Counted from the first letter of the stretch, positions 1-8,998 are shown. The stretch: DNA of 64,000 nucleotides from Burkholderia sp. FERM BP-3421 (GCF_028657905.1 NZ_CP117782.1:1-64000); one strand, 5' to 3'. Notes: generated by a model from the sequence alone, not told the origin. Numbers and translations: made by a program.

Positions 1-426
1 ATGCGACCCAAACGTCTGGACAGCAAGAGCGGTTGCGCGGTCGAGGTCACGCTGTCGGTGATCGGCGGGCTGTGGAAGCCGGTGATCCTGTTTCACCTGC
101 TGGAGGAGAAGAAGCGCTTCATGGAGCTGACGCGCCTGCTGCCGAACACCACGCAGCGCATGCTGACGCTGCAGTTGCGCGAGCTGGAAGCCGACGGCAT
201 CGTTGCCCGACATGTCTATCCGCAGGTGCCGCCGAAGGTCGAATATGAGCTGACCGAGTTTGGGCGAACGCTTGCGCCGGTGCTGATCAGCCTGCGGGAA
301 TGGGGCGAGTCGTATCGTGCGCACGGGTTGGGCGAAGGGTCGGGTGAGGCGGCGGGCGAGGCGCTCCGGGCGGGTGAGCGGACCGTACGCAAGAAGCGCG
401 AGGCGCGGCCGAAAGCGGCCGTGTAG
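1..426 (+). CDS. HxlR-family winged-helix transcriptional regulator
   Basis: This 141-residue protein is a DNA-binding regulator of the HxlR family, whose members often sense thiol-reactive or redox stress. The N-terminal Cys (residue 12, in SGCAVEVTLSVIGGLWKP) and the following helix-turn-helix with LPNTTQRMLTLQLRELEADGIV (residues 48-69) match the family pattern of one conserved Cys plus a winged helix. The last 35 residues are a low-complexity Glu/Arg/Ala/Lys tail not needed for the fold. The window opens exactly on this ATG, so a start further upstream cannot be excluded and the target gene, usually divergent, lies outside the window. The downstream neighbour is more than 600 bp away and unrelated. 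Confidence 0.85.
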   Translation: MRPKRLDSKSGCAVEVTLSVIGGLWKPVILFHLLEEKKRFMELTRLLPNTTQRMLTLQLRELEADGIVARHVYPQVPPKVEYELTEFGRTLAPVLISLREWGESYRAHGLGEGSGEAAGEALRAGERTVRKKREARPKAAV

Positions 427-1029
427 CGGGGCGTGACGTGGCGCGCGCCGGTGGAGCCGGCGCGTTTTCATTGTGTCGAAGCGCATGACATGATTCGACG
501 TGCGAATTGATGGTCGATGTGATTGACGTCGTGCTTCCCTGCTGCTTCTCGCCGATTTTCATCGAATTGACTTGAATCGATTCGATGGGATGCGTGTGGG
601 ACCGGCCCGGGGCATGCGTGCCGTGGTGCGCGAAAAGATCGATGCTCGATTCGGGCCGGTGCCGCGCGAATAATCGGGGTGCGGTTTGCAATGAACCGCT
701 GGAGGGTCAGGCGCCCCGCGATATTTTTCCGTTTCCCGTTCCAGCTTGTCCGGATAACTAATCGACAAGACAGGCCGGATGGAATCGTTTTCCGGCGTCC
801 CGATGTCACGGCGGATACGGGCGTCGTTACGTTACGGCGCCGGGAACGCGCAGCTGAAATGCTGCTCGGCCGGGCGGCCGGCGCGGCGCAATGCGCAATT
901 TTATTGTTCTTATCTTTGCTCCGATGGGCAAAAAAGCGGGCGGTGCGATGGGTTTCACCATTGGCACGCTCCATGCTGTGACCTCCGGGCGGTATCCAGG
1001 TTAATACCAACCGACATGAGAGGTCGAGC
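427..1029. other. long intergenic region upstream of the repeat protein
   Basis: No coding sequence is convincing here. The stretch is less GC-rich than its surroundings. It holds an inverted repeat ATCGAAT at 561-567 with ATTCGAT at 580-586, an AT-rich block at about 898-916 and a sigma-54-like promoter at 961-977. A short hairpin GGTAT/ATACC lies at 991-1008 in the predicted leader. The arrangement resembles a regulatory region with distal activator sites, an AT-rich bendable segment and a sigma-54 promoter, but only the promoter motif is a clear match. Confidence 0.5.
961..977 (+). promoter_or_regulatory. sigma-54-type promoter of the repeat protein
   Basis: The sequence TTGGCACG-CTCC-ATGCT fits the -24/-12 consensus YTGGCACG-NNNN-TTGCW. 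The invariant GG (963-964) and GC (975-976) are ten bases apart, as RpoN requires. There are two deviations: a C after GGCACG and ATGC for TTGC. Predicted transcription would start near 988, about 40 bases before the ATG at 1030. The function is inferred from the motif only. Confidence 0.55.
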
Positions 1030-4000
1030 ATGAAAAAAACTTTCAAATTGACGAATCTGGCGCTGTCCGCTGCAGCGGCATTCGGACTGGCGGGGGGCGC
1101 GCCGGTTCATGCGGGCACGCTGGATGTCCTGACGCTGCCGGGGGCAATCGGCGGCGTCGGCGTGAGCGCGGCGGGCGCAAGCGGGCCGGACATCGTGCCG
1201 GCGGGCGGCGGCATCAGCCTGGGCGGCGCGGGATCGGGCAGCTTCACGGTGGCCTTCGGCGATCCGGATGCCGGACAGGGCATCGACATCAGCGCGGGCC
1301 TGACGGGTTCCGCGAGCGCGTCGCTCAGCATCGGCGACGGCAGCGGGGTGGTCGAGCCGCTGACAGAGGCGCTGGGCGGCGCAGTAGGGGCGCTGACGGG
1401 CACCGTCAATACGGTGCTCGGGACGCTGGGCAGTGTGAGTCCCGCGGGCGTGCTGAACGGAACGATCAACTCGGTGACCGGCGTGCTGGGCGGGGTGGGC
1501 GTCGGCGGCAATCCGCTCGGGGCCCTGACGGGGGCGGTCAATACGGTGTTCAGCAGCCTGTGCGGTGTGAATCCGGTCGGCGCATTGAACGGCGTGCTTG
1601 GAACGCTGACGAATGCGCTGGGCGGCCTGGGCGGTGGAGGAAATCTGCTCGCGCCGCTGACGGGTGCGGTCAACACGGTGATCGGGACGCTCGGCGCGTC
1701 GAATCCGGTGGGCGCGTTGAATGGCGCGATCGGTGGCGTGACAGGCGCGCTGGGTGGTGTGGGCAGTGGCGGTGGCGTGCTTGCACCGGTGACGGGCGCG
1801 TTGAATGGCGCGGTTGGCGCGGTGACGGGCACGCTCGGCAGCATCGGCAGTGGCGGCGATCCGCTCGCGCCGGTGACGGGTGCGGTCAACACGGTAGTTG
1901 GCACGCTGAGCGGTGAGAATCCGATTGGTGGGTTGAGCGGCGCACTCGGCACGGCGACGGGCGCAGTGAATGGCGCGGTTGGAACGGTGACGGGCGCGTT
2001 GGGTGGCATCGGCGGCGGTGACCCGCTTGCGCCGGTGACCGGTGCGGTGAACACGGTAGTCGGGACGCTGAGCGGCGCGAACCCGATTGGTGGGTTGAAC
2101 GGCGCACTCGGCACGGCGACGGGCGCGGTGAATGGCGCGGTTGGAACGGTGACGGGCGCGTTGGGTGGCATCGGCGGCGGTGACCCGCTTGCGCCGGTGA
2201 CCGGTGCGGTGAATACGGTAGTCGGGACGCTGAGCGGTGCGAACCCGATTGGTGGGTTGAACGGCGCACTCGGCACGGCGACGGGCGCAGTGAATGGCGC
2301 GGTTGGAACGGTGACGGGCGCGTTGGGTGGCATCGGAGGCGGTGACCTGCTTGCGCCGGTGACCGGTGCGGTGAACACGGTAGTCGGGACGCTGAGCGGT
2401 GCGAACCCGATTGGTGGGTTGAACGGCGCACTCGGCACGGCGACGGGCGCAGTGAATGGCGCGGTTGGAACGGTAACGGGCGCATTGGGTGGCATCGGAG
2501 GCGGTGACCCGCTTGCGCCGGTGACCGGTGCGGTGAACACGGTAGTCGGGACGCTGAGCGGTGCGAACCCGATTGGTGGGTTGAACGGCGCACTCGGCAC
2601 GGCGACGGGCGCAGTGAATGGCGCGGTTGGAACGGTGACGGGCGCGTTGGGTGGCATCGGCGGCAGCGACCCGCTTGCGCCGGTGACCGGTGCGGTGAAC
2701 ACGGTAGTCGGGACGCTGAGCGGTGCGAACCCGATTGGTGGGTTGAACGGCGCACTCGGCACGGCGACGGGCGCAGTGAATGGCGCGGTTGGAACGGTGA
2801 CGGGCGCGTTGGGTGGCATCGGCGGCAGCGACCCGCTTGCGCCGGTGACCGGTGCGGTGAACACGGTAGTCGGGACGCTGAGCGGTGCGAACCCGATTGG
2901 TGGGTTGAACGGCGCACTCGGCACGGCGACGGGCGCAGTGAATGGCGCGGTTGGAACAGTGACGGGCGCGTTGGGTGGCATCGGCGGCAGCGACCTGCTT
3001 GCGCCGGTGACCGGTGCGGTGAACACGGTAGTCGGGACGCTGAGCGGCGCGAACCCGATTGGTGGGTTGAGCACGGCAACGGGAGCACTGGCCAACGCCG
3101 GTGGCGTACTGAGCGGAGCGCTGGGTACCGCAACGGGCGCGCTGGCCGACACCGGCGGCGTGTTGAACGGTGCCGTCGGCACGGTGACCGGCATGCTCGG
3201 CAACGCGGGCGGCGCACTCGCGCCGGTAACAGGCGCGGTGACCGGCGTCGTCAATACGGTGACCGCGACGGCGAGCAATCCGATTGCGCCGATCACCAGC
3301 ATTGTCGGCAGTTTGGGCAGCGCGCTGCCGGTCGGCAACCTCGGCAATCCGGTCGGTGTCGTGAGCGGCGCGGTAGGCGCGGCAACGGGCGCCCTCGCCA
3401 ACGCGGGCGGCGCACTGAACGGCGCGGTGGGCACGGTGGCGGGCACGCTCGGCAACGCAGGCGGCGCGCTTGCGCCGGTAACAGGCGCGGTGACCAGCGT
3501 CGTCAATACGGTGACCGCAGCGGCGAGCAACCCGATTGCGCCGATCACCAGCATCGTCGGCAACCTGGGCAGCGCGTTGCCGGCCGGTGCGCTGAACGGC
3601 GCGGTGGGCGGCGTGACGGGAGCGGTGGGCGGCGTGGCCGGCGCATTGCCGCCAGCCGTGAGCGCGACGGGCGGACTCGTCAATACCGTGGCGGGCGCCG
3701 TGACGAGCGTCGCGGGCGGCGGCGCGGCGTCGATCGGCCAGGTCGGCGGCGCGACGGCATCGCTGGTCGGCTCGGTGGCCGGTTCGGCCGGCGGCCTGCT
3801 CGGGGCGGGGGGCGGTGCGCTCGGTGCGGTGGCGAACACGACCGGTGCGCTGGCGGGCACGGGTGCGGCCGCACTGGGTACGGTCGCGACGGCGACCGGC
3901 TCGACGGTGGGCACGCTCGCCAACGCGACCGGGTCCGCGGTCGGCGGCGTCGCGGCGACGTTGCCGAGCCTGACGGTGTCGGTGACGAATCCGTCCGCGC

Positions 4001-4080
4001 ATGGCAACAGCACGGCGGCCAGCCCGCTCGCCCCGGTGACCTCGCTCATATCGACGCTGACGAGCGGCGTACCGAAGTAG
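1030..4080 (+). CDS. secreted Gly/Ala/Val-rich tandem-repeat protein
   Basis: This 1016-residue protein has a classic signal peptide: MKKTFKLTN, a hydrophobic stretch, then VHA before the likely cleavage at about residue 28. It should be exported. About 80 residues of unique sequence follow. The rest is built from units of the type LAPVTGAVNTVVGTLSG followed by NPIGGLNGALGTATGAVNGAVGTVTG. Eight copies are nearly identical at a 54-residue period (roughly residues 277-680), flanked by degenerate copies. There is a single Cys, almost no charged residues, and no membrane anchor or LPXTG-like signal. It is not a strict Gly-X-Y collagen. A GAGAGG ribosome site precedes the ATG and an intrinsic terminator follows. 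I do not recognise a named family. A surface or matrix structural protein is a guess. Confidence 0.8.
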   Translation: MKKTFKLTNLALSAAAAFGLAGGAPVHAGTLDVLTLPGAIGGVGVSAAGASGPDIVPAGGGISLGGAGSGSFTVAFGDPDAGQGIDISAGLTGSASASLSIGDGSGVVEPLTEALGGAVGALTGTVNTVLGTLGSVSPAGVLNGTINSVTGVLGGVGVGGNPLGALTGAVNTVFSSLCGVNPVGALNGVLGTLTNALGGLGGGGNLLAPLTGAVNTVIGTLGASNPVGALNGAIGGVTGALGGVGSGGGVLAPVTGALNGAVGAVTGTLGSIGSGGDPLAPVTGAVNTVVGTLSGENPIGGLSGALGTATGAVNGAVGTVTGALGGIGGGDPLAPVTGAVNTVVGTLSGANPIGGLNGALGTATGAVNGAVGTVTGALGGIGGGDPLAPVTGAVNTVVGTLSGANPIGGLNGALGTATGAVNGAVGTVTGALGGIGGGDLLAPVTGAVNTVVGTLSGANPIGGLNGALGTATGAVNGAVGTVTGALGGIGGGDPLAPVTGAVNTVVGTLSGANPIGGLNGALGTATGAVNGAVGTVTGALGGIGGSDPLAPVTGAVNTVVGTLSGANPIGGLNGALGTATGAVNGAVGTVTGALGGIGGSDPLAPVTGAVNTVVGTLSGANPIGGLNGALGTATGAVNGAVGTVTGALGGIGGSDLLAPVTGAVNTVVGTLSGANPIGGLSTATGALANAGGVLSGALGTATGALADTGGVLNGAVGTVTGMLGNAGGALAPVTGAVTGVVNTVTATASNPIAPITSIVGSLGSALPVGNLGNPVGVVSGAVGAATGALANAGGALNGAVGTVAGTLGNAGGALAPVTGAVTSVVNTVTAAASNPIAPITSIVGNLGSALPAGALNGAVGGVTGAVGGVAGALPPAVSATGGLVNTVAGAVTSVAGGGAASIGQVGGATASLVGSVAGSAGGLLGAGGGALGAVANTTGALAGTGAAALGTVATATGSTVGTLANATGSAVGGVAATLPSLTVSVTNPSAHGNSTAASPLAPVTSLISTLTSGVPK
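1857..3066 (+). repeat. 162-bp in-frame tandem repeat array
   Basis: Units begin at 1857, 2019, 2181, 2343, 2505, 2667, 2829 and 2991 with a constant spacing of 162 bp, which is 54 codons. The central copies differ by only a few bases, for example ctg for ccg in DLLAP versus DPLAP and agc for ggc in GGS versus GGG. The last copy is partial. Such low divergence points to recent expansion or ongoing homogenisation, so copy number is likely to vary between strains. Confidence 0.95.
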
Positions 4081-4150
4081 TCAGCTGGTCAGCGGCGCCC
4101 GGCGCTCCGGGTTCCGCTGACCGTTATCCGACAGCATGGGCTGTCGGTCC

Positions 4151-4183
4151 GCGGCATGGCGATGACGTCATGCCGCCTTTTTT
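4151..4183 (+). terminator. intrinsic terminator after the repeat protein
   Basis: An eight-base stem GCGGCATG/CATGCCGC (4151-4158 and 4169-4176) with a ten-base loop is followed by C and six T. It sits 70 bp after the stop of the repeat protein and just before the convergent peptidase gene. A second perfect hairpin, CCGACAGC/GCTGTCGG at 4128-4147, precedes it without a T-tract. Confidence 0.8.
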
Positions 4184-4203
4184 CGAGGGGCGTCCCGCGC
4201 GGA

Positions 4204-5439
4204 CTAGTTGGCGCAGGCCGGCACGACCGGATCGTTGCTGCCGGTATAGACGTAACCGTCGGAGACCCACTGGTTCGAATTCAGCCGGTACCACAGCCGC
4301 GTCGCGCCCCAGTTGCCCTGCACCGTATCGCCGTACGCGAAGCACGCGAGCGTCACCGTCGCGCCGTTCGCCACGCTGCCCACGACCGATGCGGACAGCG
4401 ACGGCGCGTCGCGCAGGTTCACGTTGCCGGGCGCGCGGATCGGCGCGTCGACGGTGCGGCCCGGTTCGGGCGGGCCGCCGCTGTCGTCCGAGCCGTAGTT
4501 GGTCAGCGCGGCCTGTACGCCGACGCGGCGCTGGTTCCGTACCGCGTAGCCGCCGTACGCGGAGGGCCCCTCGAAGAACTGCCAGCCGCCGATCGTCTTG
4601 CCGTTGACCGGCACTTCCGTACCGCCCTGGCTCAAGGACAGATGCACGTGCGCGCCCGTGGTTTGCCCACCGCACGGCAGCGCGTTGCCGATGCGGCCGA
4701 GGTAGTCGCCCTGGCGGATGCGCGCGCCGTTCGCGACCTGAGCGAGCTGCTCCATGTGGTAGTAGGTGGTCTCGTAGCCGTTGTCATGAACGAGCTTGAC
4801 GATCGCGCTGCCGTTGCGCTCGCAACTTCTGTACAGGTATGCGTCGCGCGCCGCGAGTACACGACCGTCGCCGCCCGAGAAGTCGAGCGAGTTGTACGGA
4901 CGGCTTTCTCCGCTCCAGCCGTGCGCGCCGCCGGTCCAGTACCACGCGGTGTCGCGTTGCCACGGCAGCGCGAGTCCGGTCTGTCCGGGGGCGGCCTTCG
5001 GTTGCCCGCCGGCCGCGCCGCGTCGCGGATCGAGCTGCGCGCGTTCGGCGGGGCCGACCAGCGCGGCGGGCGCCGCGCCCAGCAGCGCCGCGTAGGTTGC
5101 GTCGCCTTCGACGCCGACCCGCCATGCACCCTGCGCGCGCCGCGCGACGAACAGCTTGCTGACGGGGTCGGCCGCCACGCCGTCGGGAACGATCTGCGTG
5201 GCGGCGCCCAGCACCCAGTCGCCGTCGGGCGTGACGCGGATCGTCTCGACCAGGGCATCCTGCCCTGCTGTGGCCAGGGTGGGCGCCTGTTTGCCGAGCC
5301 GCGTCGAAAACGCCTGCCGGGCCGCCTGCTGAAGCGCGACGTCGGCATCGGCGGCCATCGCGGCGCCGCCCTGCAGGCAGACCGCGAGCAGCGGGATGAC
5401 GAGATATCGGGAAGCACGGTGAGCGCGGCGCGTGATCAT
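4204..5439 (-). CDS. LasA-type M23 metallopeptidase with SH3 domain, exported
   Basis: This 411-residue zinc endopeptidase is of the M23 family, which cuts peptidoglycan cross-bridges or Gly-Gly bonds. A signal peptide ends near AAMAA (residue 30). The catalytic domain shows His173 in GGAHGWSG, Asp186 in NSLDFSGG, His228 in TYYHME and His264/His266 in GAHVHLSL. The 13-residue spacing between first His and Asp matches LasA rather than the usual HxxxD lysostaphin pattern. Residues from about 340 form a bacterial SH3-like domain (NVNLRDAPSLSASVVG), probably for wall binding. The ATG at 5439 was chosen over the longer frame to 5556 because AGGAG lies just upstream and a signal peptide follows at once. 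All metal ligands are present, so activity is expected. Confidence 0.88.
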   Translation of the reverse strand: MITRRAHRASRYLVIPLLAVCLQGGAAMAADADVALQQAARQAFSTRLGKQAPTLATAGQDALVETIRVTPDGDWVLGAATQIVPDGVAADPVSKLFVARRAQGAWRVGVEGDATYAALLGAAPAALVGPAERAQLDPRRGAAGGQPKAAPGQTGLALPWQRDTAWYWTGGAHGWSGESRPYNSLDFSGGDGRVLAARDAYLYRSCERNGSAIVKLVHDNGYETTYYHMEQLAQVANGARIRQGDYLGRIGNALPCGGQTTGAHVHLSLSQGGTEVPVNGKTIGGWQFFEGPSAYGGYAVRNQRRVGVQAALTNYGSDDSGGPPEPGRTVDAPIRAPGNVNLRDAPSLSASVVGSVANGATVTLACFAYGDTVQGNWGATRLWYRLNSNQWVSDGYVYTGSNDPVVPACAN

Positions 5440-5753
5440 GCGGTCTCCTGGTCGATGAGGGTGGGATAAATCGGAATCCTTACGGTTTGGTAACCATAGC
5501 GAGATTTGCGAAAAAGTAAACCTTCGGCGAAGGAAATCGTGCGACACCGCATCCATTGCCCGGCGATCGCGCCGATTGTTTCGGCGCGCACGTTTGCGCG
5601 TTTGTGTCGAGGGTGCGTGAGAGGAAACGATCGCCTGGGTCGTGTCGTAAAGTCTTATAGTGCAGGCACCCGGATGCGCAGCGCGACGCGCCTCCGGGCT
5701 CCATGCCAGGACGATACGAATGATATTGGGCAGAGTGCCCTGAGAGGACCAAC
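5440..5753. other. divergent intergenic region
   Basis: This 314-bp gap separates the peptidase (minus) from the dihydroxyacetone kinase (plus) and must hold both promoters. A small hairpin CCTTC/GAAGG occurs at 5521-5533. I see no convincing -35/-10 pair or operator. Confidence 0.4.
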
Positions 5754-7463
5754 ATGAAGAAACTGATCAACGATGTGGGTACGGTGGTGCCCGACATGCT
5801 GAACGGCCTCGTCGCGCTGAATCCGCACCTGTCGTTGCTGCAGGACACGACGATCGTGGTGCGCGCGGATGCCGACGCGGCGGCCGCGCGCGGCGAGGTC
5901 GCGCTGATCTCGGGCGGCGGCGCAGGCCACGAGCCGGCGCACGGCGGTTATGTCGGGCTGGGCATGCTGAGCGCGGCGGTGGCGGGCGAGGTGTTCACGT
6001 CGCCGTCGACGGACGCGGTGCTCGATGCGATCCGCGCGGTCGCGGGTCCGGCGGGCGTGCTGCTGATCGTGAAGAACTATACGGGCGACCGCCTCAACTT
6101 CGGCCTCGCGGCGGAGATCGCGCGCGCGGAGGGCATCCCGGTCGAGATGGTGGTGGTCGCCGACGACGTCGCGCTGTCGGCGCGAGGCGAGCATGCGGGG
6201 CGGCGCGGCCTCGCGGGCACGGTGCTGGTGCACAAGATCGCCGGCGCGGCGGCGGCCGAGGGCCGGCCGCTCGCCGAGGTCGCGCAGGCGGCGCGCGACG
6301 CGGCCGCCGCGCTCGGCACGATGGGCGTCGCGCTCACGCCGTGCACGGTGCCGGCGGCGGGCAAGCCCGGCTTCTCGCTCGCCGACGGCGAGATCGAATG
6401 GGGGCTCGGCATTCATGGCGAGGCGGGCGTCGAGCGCGGTGCGCTCGAACCGGCGGATGCGATCGTCGCGCGCCTGCTCGACCGGATCGTGACGGATCTC
6501 GCCCCGGCGCGCGGCGAGCGCGTCGCGCTGCTCGTCAATAATCTCGGCGGCACACCCGCGAGCGAACTCGACATCGTCGCGGCCGCCGCGCTGCGCGAGC
6601 TGGATCGTCTCGGCCTGCGGGTCGAGCGCGCGTGGGCCGGCACGTTCCTGAGCGCGCTGGAGATGGCGGGCGTGTCGCTGACCGTGCTGCGGCTCGACGA
6701 CGCGCGGCTCGCGCGACTCGATGCGGCTTCGCGCACGAGCGCGTGGCCTGTGCATGGCGGCGCGCTCGCGGCGGTGGTCGCGAAGGCGGCGCCCGCCGCG
6801 CCGCGCGCGCAGTCGGCCGAGGCGCGGCTCGCGCGCGACGCGGCGCTGCGGCGCGCGATCGAGGCCGTGTGCACGAGCCTGCTGGCGTCGGAGGCATTGC
6901 TGACCGAGATGGATCAGCGCGTCGGCGACGGCGATCTCGGCATCAGCCTGTCACGCGCGTCGCACGCGATGCGCGATGCGCTCGACGATTGGCCGTCGGC
7001 CGAACTGCCCGCGGCCGTGCTGCGCGAGATGTCGGCGACGATCCGGCGCGTGGTCGGCGGCACGTCCGGTCCGCTGTACGCGATCATGCTGATGCGCGCC
7101 GCCGCCGCGCTCGACGGCGTGCGCGAACCCGATGCGCATGCCTGGGCGCGCGCCTTCTCGGCGGCTGTCGATGGCGTGATGGAATTGGGCGGCGCGCGGC
7201 CCGGCGACCGCACCATGGTCGATGCGTTGCAGCCGGCGGCCGATGCATTGCGCACGGCGCTCGAGGCGCGGGCCGTCGACACGGCGGCCGCCTTGCGCGC
7301 GGCGGTCGAGGCGGCCGAGGCGGGCGCGGCGCGCACCGCGTCGATGACGCCGCGCCGCGGCCGCTCCAGCTATATCGGCGAGCGGGCGCTCGGGCATGCC
7401 GATCCGGGCGCGCACGCGGTCGGCCTGTGGCTCGCGGCGGTGCGCGACGCGCTGGTGGGCTGA
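5754..7463 (+). CDS. dihydroxyacetone kinase, DhaK-DhaL fusion
   Basis: This 569-residue enzyme phosphorylates dihydroxyacetone to dihydroxyacetone phosphate in the cytosol. Residues 1-330 form the DhaK domain with GGGAGHEPAHGGYVG (54-68) and His221 in GLGIHGEAG, the residue that binds substrate as a hemiaminal. Residues from about 360 form the DhaL nucleotide-binding domain, with the Asp cluster in MDQRVGDGDLG (near 390). K and L fused in one chain, with no PTS-linked DhaM next to it, indicates the ATP-dependent type, as in Citrobacter and eukaryotes. A ribosome site GAGAGGA precedes the ATG. The gene stands alone, with no glycerol dehydrogenase or regulator beside it, and ends convergently to the MATE gene. 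Confidence 0.9.
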   Translation: MKKLINDVGTVVPDMLNGLVALNPHLSLLQDTTIVVRADADAAAARGEVALISGGGAGHEPAHGGYVGLGMLSAAVAGEVFTSPSTDAVLDAIRAVAGPAGVLLIVKNYTGDRLNFGLAAEIARAEGIPVEMVVVADDVALSARGEHAGRRGLAGTVLVHKIAGAAAAEGRPLAEVAQAARDAAAALGTMGVALTPCTVPAAGKPGFSLADGEIEWGLGIHGEAGVERGALEPADAIVARLLDRIVTDLAPARGERVALLVNNLGGTPASELDIVAAAALRELDRLGLRVERAWAGTFLSALEMAGVSLTVLRLDDARLARLDAASRTSAWPVHGGALAAVVAKAAPAAPRAQSAEARLARDAALRRAIEAVCTSLLASEALLTEMDQRVGDGDLGISLSRASHAMRDALDDWPSAELPAAVLREMSATIRRVVGGTSGPLYAIMLMRAAAALDGVREPDAHAWARAFSAAVDGVMELGGARPGDRTMVDALQPAADALRTALEARAVDTAAALRAAVEAAEAGAARTASMTPRRGRSSYIGERALGHADPGAHAVGLWLAAVRDALVG

Positions 7464-7518
7464 GCATGACGTCGCGCGGGTGCATGCTGCACGCGTCCGC
7501 GCGACGGCTCGAAGCGCC

Positions 7519-8892
7519 TCAGGCGAGCCGCACGATACGGCGGCGCGGCCAGACCAGGCGGTAGTACAGGGTTTGCAGCAGGAGCATGGCGATGAAGGTC
7601 GTCGCGCAGGCCCACCAGATGCCGGCTAATCCGACCCGGGCGTTCAGCCAGAACGCGAGCGGCAATTCGATGCACAGGATCGCGCCGATCGCGAGCGCGG
7701 TCGGACCGGCGACTGCGCCGCTGGCACGCATCGCGCCGACCAGCACGTTCGCGCAGCCGAGCACGACCACGCTCCAGGCGACGATGTGCAGCAGATCGAG
7801 TGCGCGCGCAACCACTTCCGGCGCGGTCAGGAACGCGCCGACGAGCCACGGCGCGCAGCCGTGCACCAGGGCCACGATACTTCCGGTGAACAGCAGATTG
7901 AGCCGCAGGCCGGTGCCGACGATCGCGCCGATCCGTTCCGCGCGGCCCGCGCCGATGGCGTGCGACGCGAGGATCGTCGTCGTGATGCCGAGCGACATCG
8001 CCGGCAGCTGAATCCAGCTCATCACTTGCGTGACCGCGCCATAAGCCGCGGTCGCATCCGATCCGTGACGGTTCACGAGGCCGAGCAAGGCGAATTCGGC
8101 GAGCGCCATCGTCAGCATCTGCAGCGCGGCGGGCACGCCGATCCGCAACATCTTCGCGGCGATGGCCGGCTCGATGCGCAGGTTCCGCAGCAGCGCGTGG
8201 TCAGGCGCGAGCGGATGCCGGCGGCGACGCCAGTGCCACGCGGTCCAGAGCAGCGCGAGCGTGAAGGCCGCGAGCGTCGATACCGCGGCGCTCGCGACGC
8301 CGAGGCGCGGCAGGCCGAACCAGCCGCGGATCAGCGCCGGCGTGCACGCGAGCGAGAGCACCGTGGCGAACGCGAGCGTGCGCAGCGGCGTGACCGCGTC
8401 GCCGACGCCGCGGCTCATCGAGGTGGTGAGCCACATCAGCAGCACGATGGGCATGCCGGCCAGCATCAGCGTCGCATAGCGGCTCGCCTCGTCGAGCACG
8501 TTGGCGGGCGTGCCGAGCCAACGCATCAGCGACGCGGCGCCGAAGCCGCCGCCGATCGCGATCACGACGCCCACGCAGAGCATCAGCGCGAGCGCGGTGC
8601 CGGCGATCGCGCGCACCTTCGGCAGATCGCCCGCGCCCCACGCGTGGCCGATCAGGATCGTCGCGCCGGTGCTGAGGCCGATGATGATCGAGAGCAGCAG
8701 GAAGAACACCGGAAAGAACGCGGAGACCGCGGCGATCGCATCGACGCCGAGCATCTGCCCGAGGTAGAGACCGTCGATCGTGCCGGCGGCGGATTGCAGC
8801 AGATTGGTCAGCATCATCGGCAACAGGATCGCCAGATAGGTTTTCCATAAAGGCCGCACGGGCGGCGGGGCGAGGGTGGTCCGGGTGGACAT
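7519..8892 (-). CDS. MATE-family multidrug/Na+ antiporter
   Basis: This 457-residue inner-membrane exporter has about twelve hydrophobic segments. It starts with LWKTYLAILLPMMLTNLLQSAAGTIDGLYLGQMLG, typical of the first MATE repeat. The second repeat begins around IEPAIAAKMLRIGVPAALQMLTMALAEFALLG. MATE proteins expel cationic drugs or metabolites using H+ or Na+ gradients. The ATG at 8892 was chosen because AAGGAA lies seven bases upstream and the preceding residues in the longer frame are Arg/Pro-rich noise. It converges on the kinase gene with a 55-bp gap. The substrate cannot be told from sequence. Confidence 0.88.
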   Translation of the reverse strand: MSTRTTLAPPPVRPLWKTYLAILLPMMLTNLLQSAAGTIDGLYLGQMLGVDAIAAVSAFFPVFFLLLSIIIGLSTGATILIGHAWGAGDLPKVRAIAGTALALMLCVGVVIAIGGGFGAASLMRWLGTPANVLDEASRYATLMLAGMPIVLLMWLTTSMSRGVGDAVTPLRTLAFATVLSLACTPALIRGWFGLPRLGVASAAVSTLAAFTLALLWTAWHWRRRRHPLAPDHALLRNLRIEPAIAAKMLRIGVPAALQMLTMALAEFALLGLVNRHGSDATAAYGAVTQVMSWIQLPAMSLGITTTILASHAIGAGRAERIGAIVGTGLRLNLLFTGSIVALVHGCAPWLVGAFLTAPEVVARALDLLHIVAWSVVVLGCANVLVGAMRASGAVAGPTALAIGAILCIELPLAFWLNARVGLAGIWWACATTFIAMLLLQTLYYRLVWPRRRIVRLA

Positions 8893-8998
8893 GCGGGATT
8901 CCTTTGGGCAAAGCGACGCCATGACGCGCGGCGGACCGCGCGACGTCGCGTGAAGTGACGAACGGGAAAGGGGGCGCGGCGCGCGTGCGCCGCGCGGG

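Noticed and set aside
991..1008. GGTAT/ATACC hairpin as part of a cyclic-di-GMP riboswitch
   Set aside because: A 5-bp stem alone is present; the conserved GCAAA and CGCAAAGC-type core and the second helix are not found in order.
1857..3066. Tandem array as a CRISPR
   Set aside because: The unit is 162 bp with no unique spacers, is in frame with a protein and has no cas gene nearby.
955..4049. Antisense open frames of about 1000 residues across the repeat protein
   Set aside because: They arise because a 162-bp unit without stops in several frames is repeated. They are Arg-rich or Pro-rich, have no signal peptide or motif, and the plus-strand frame has a ribosome site, signal peptide and terminator.
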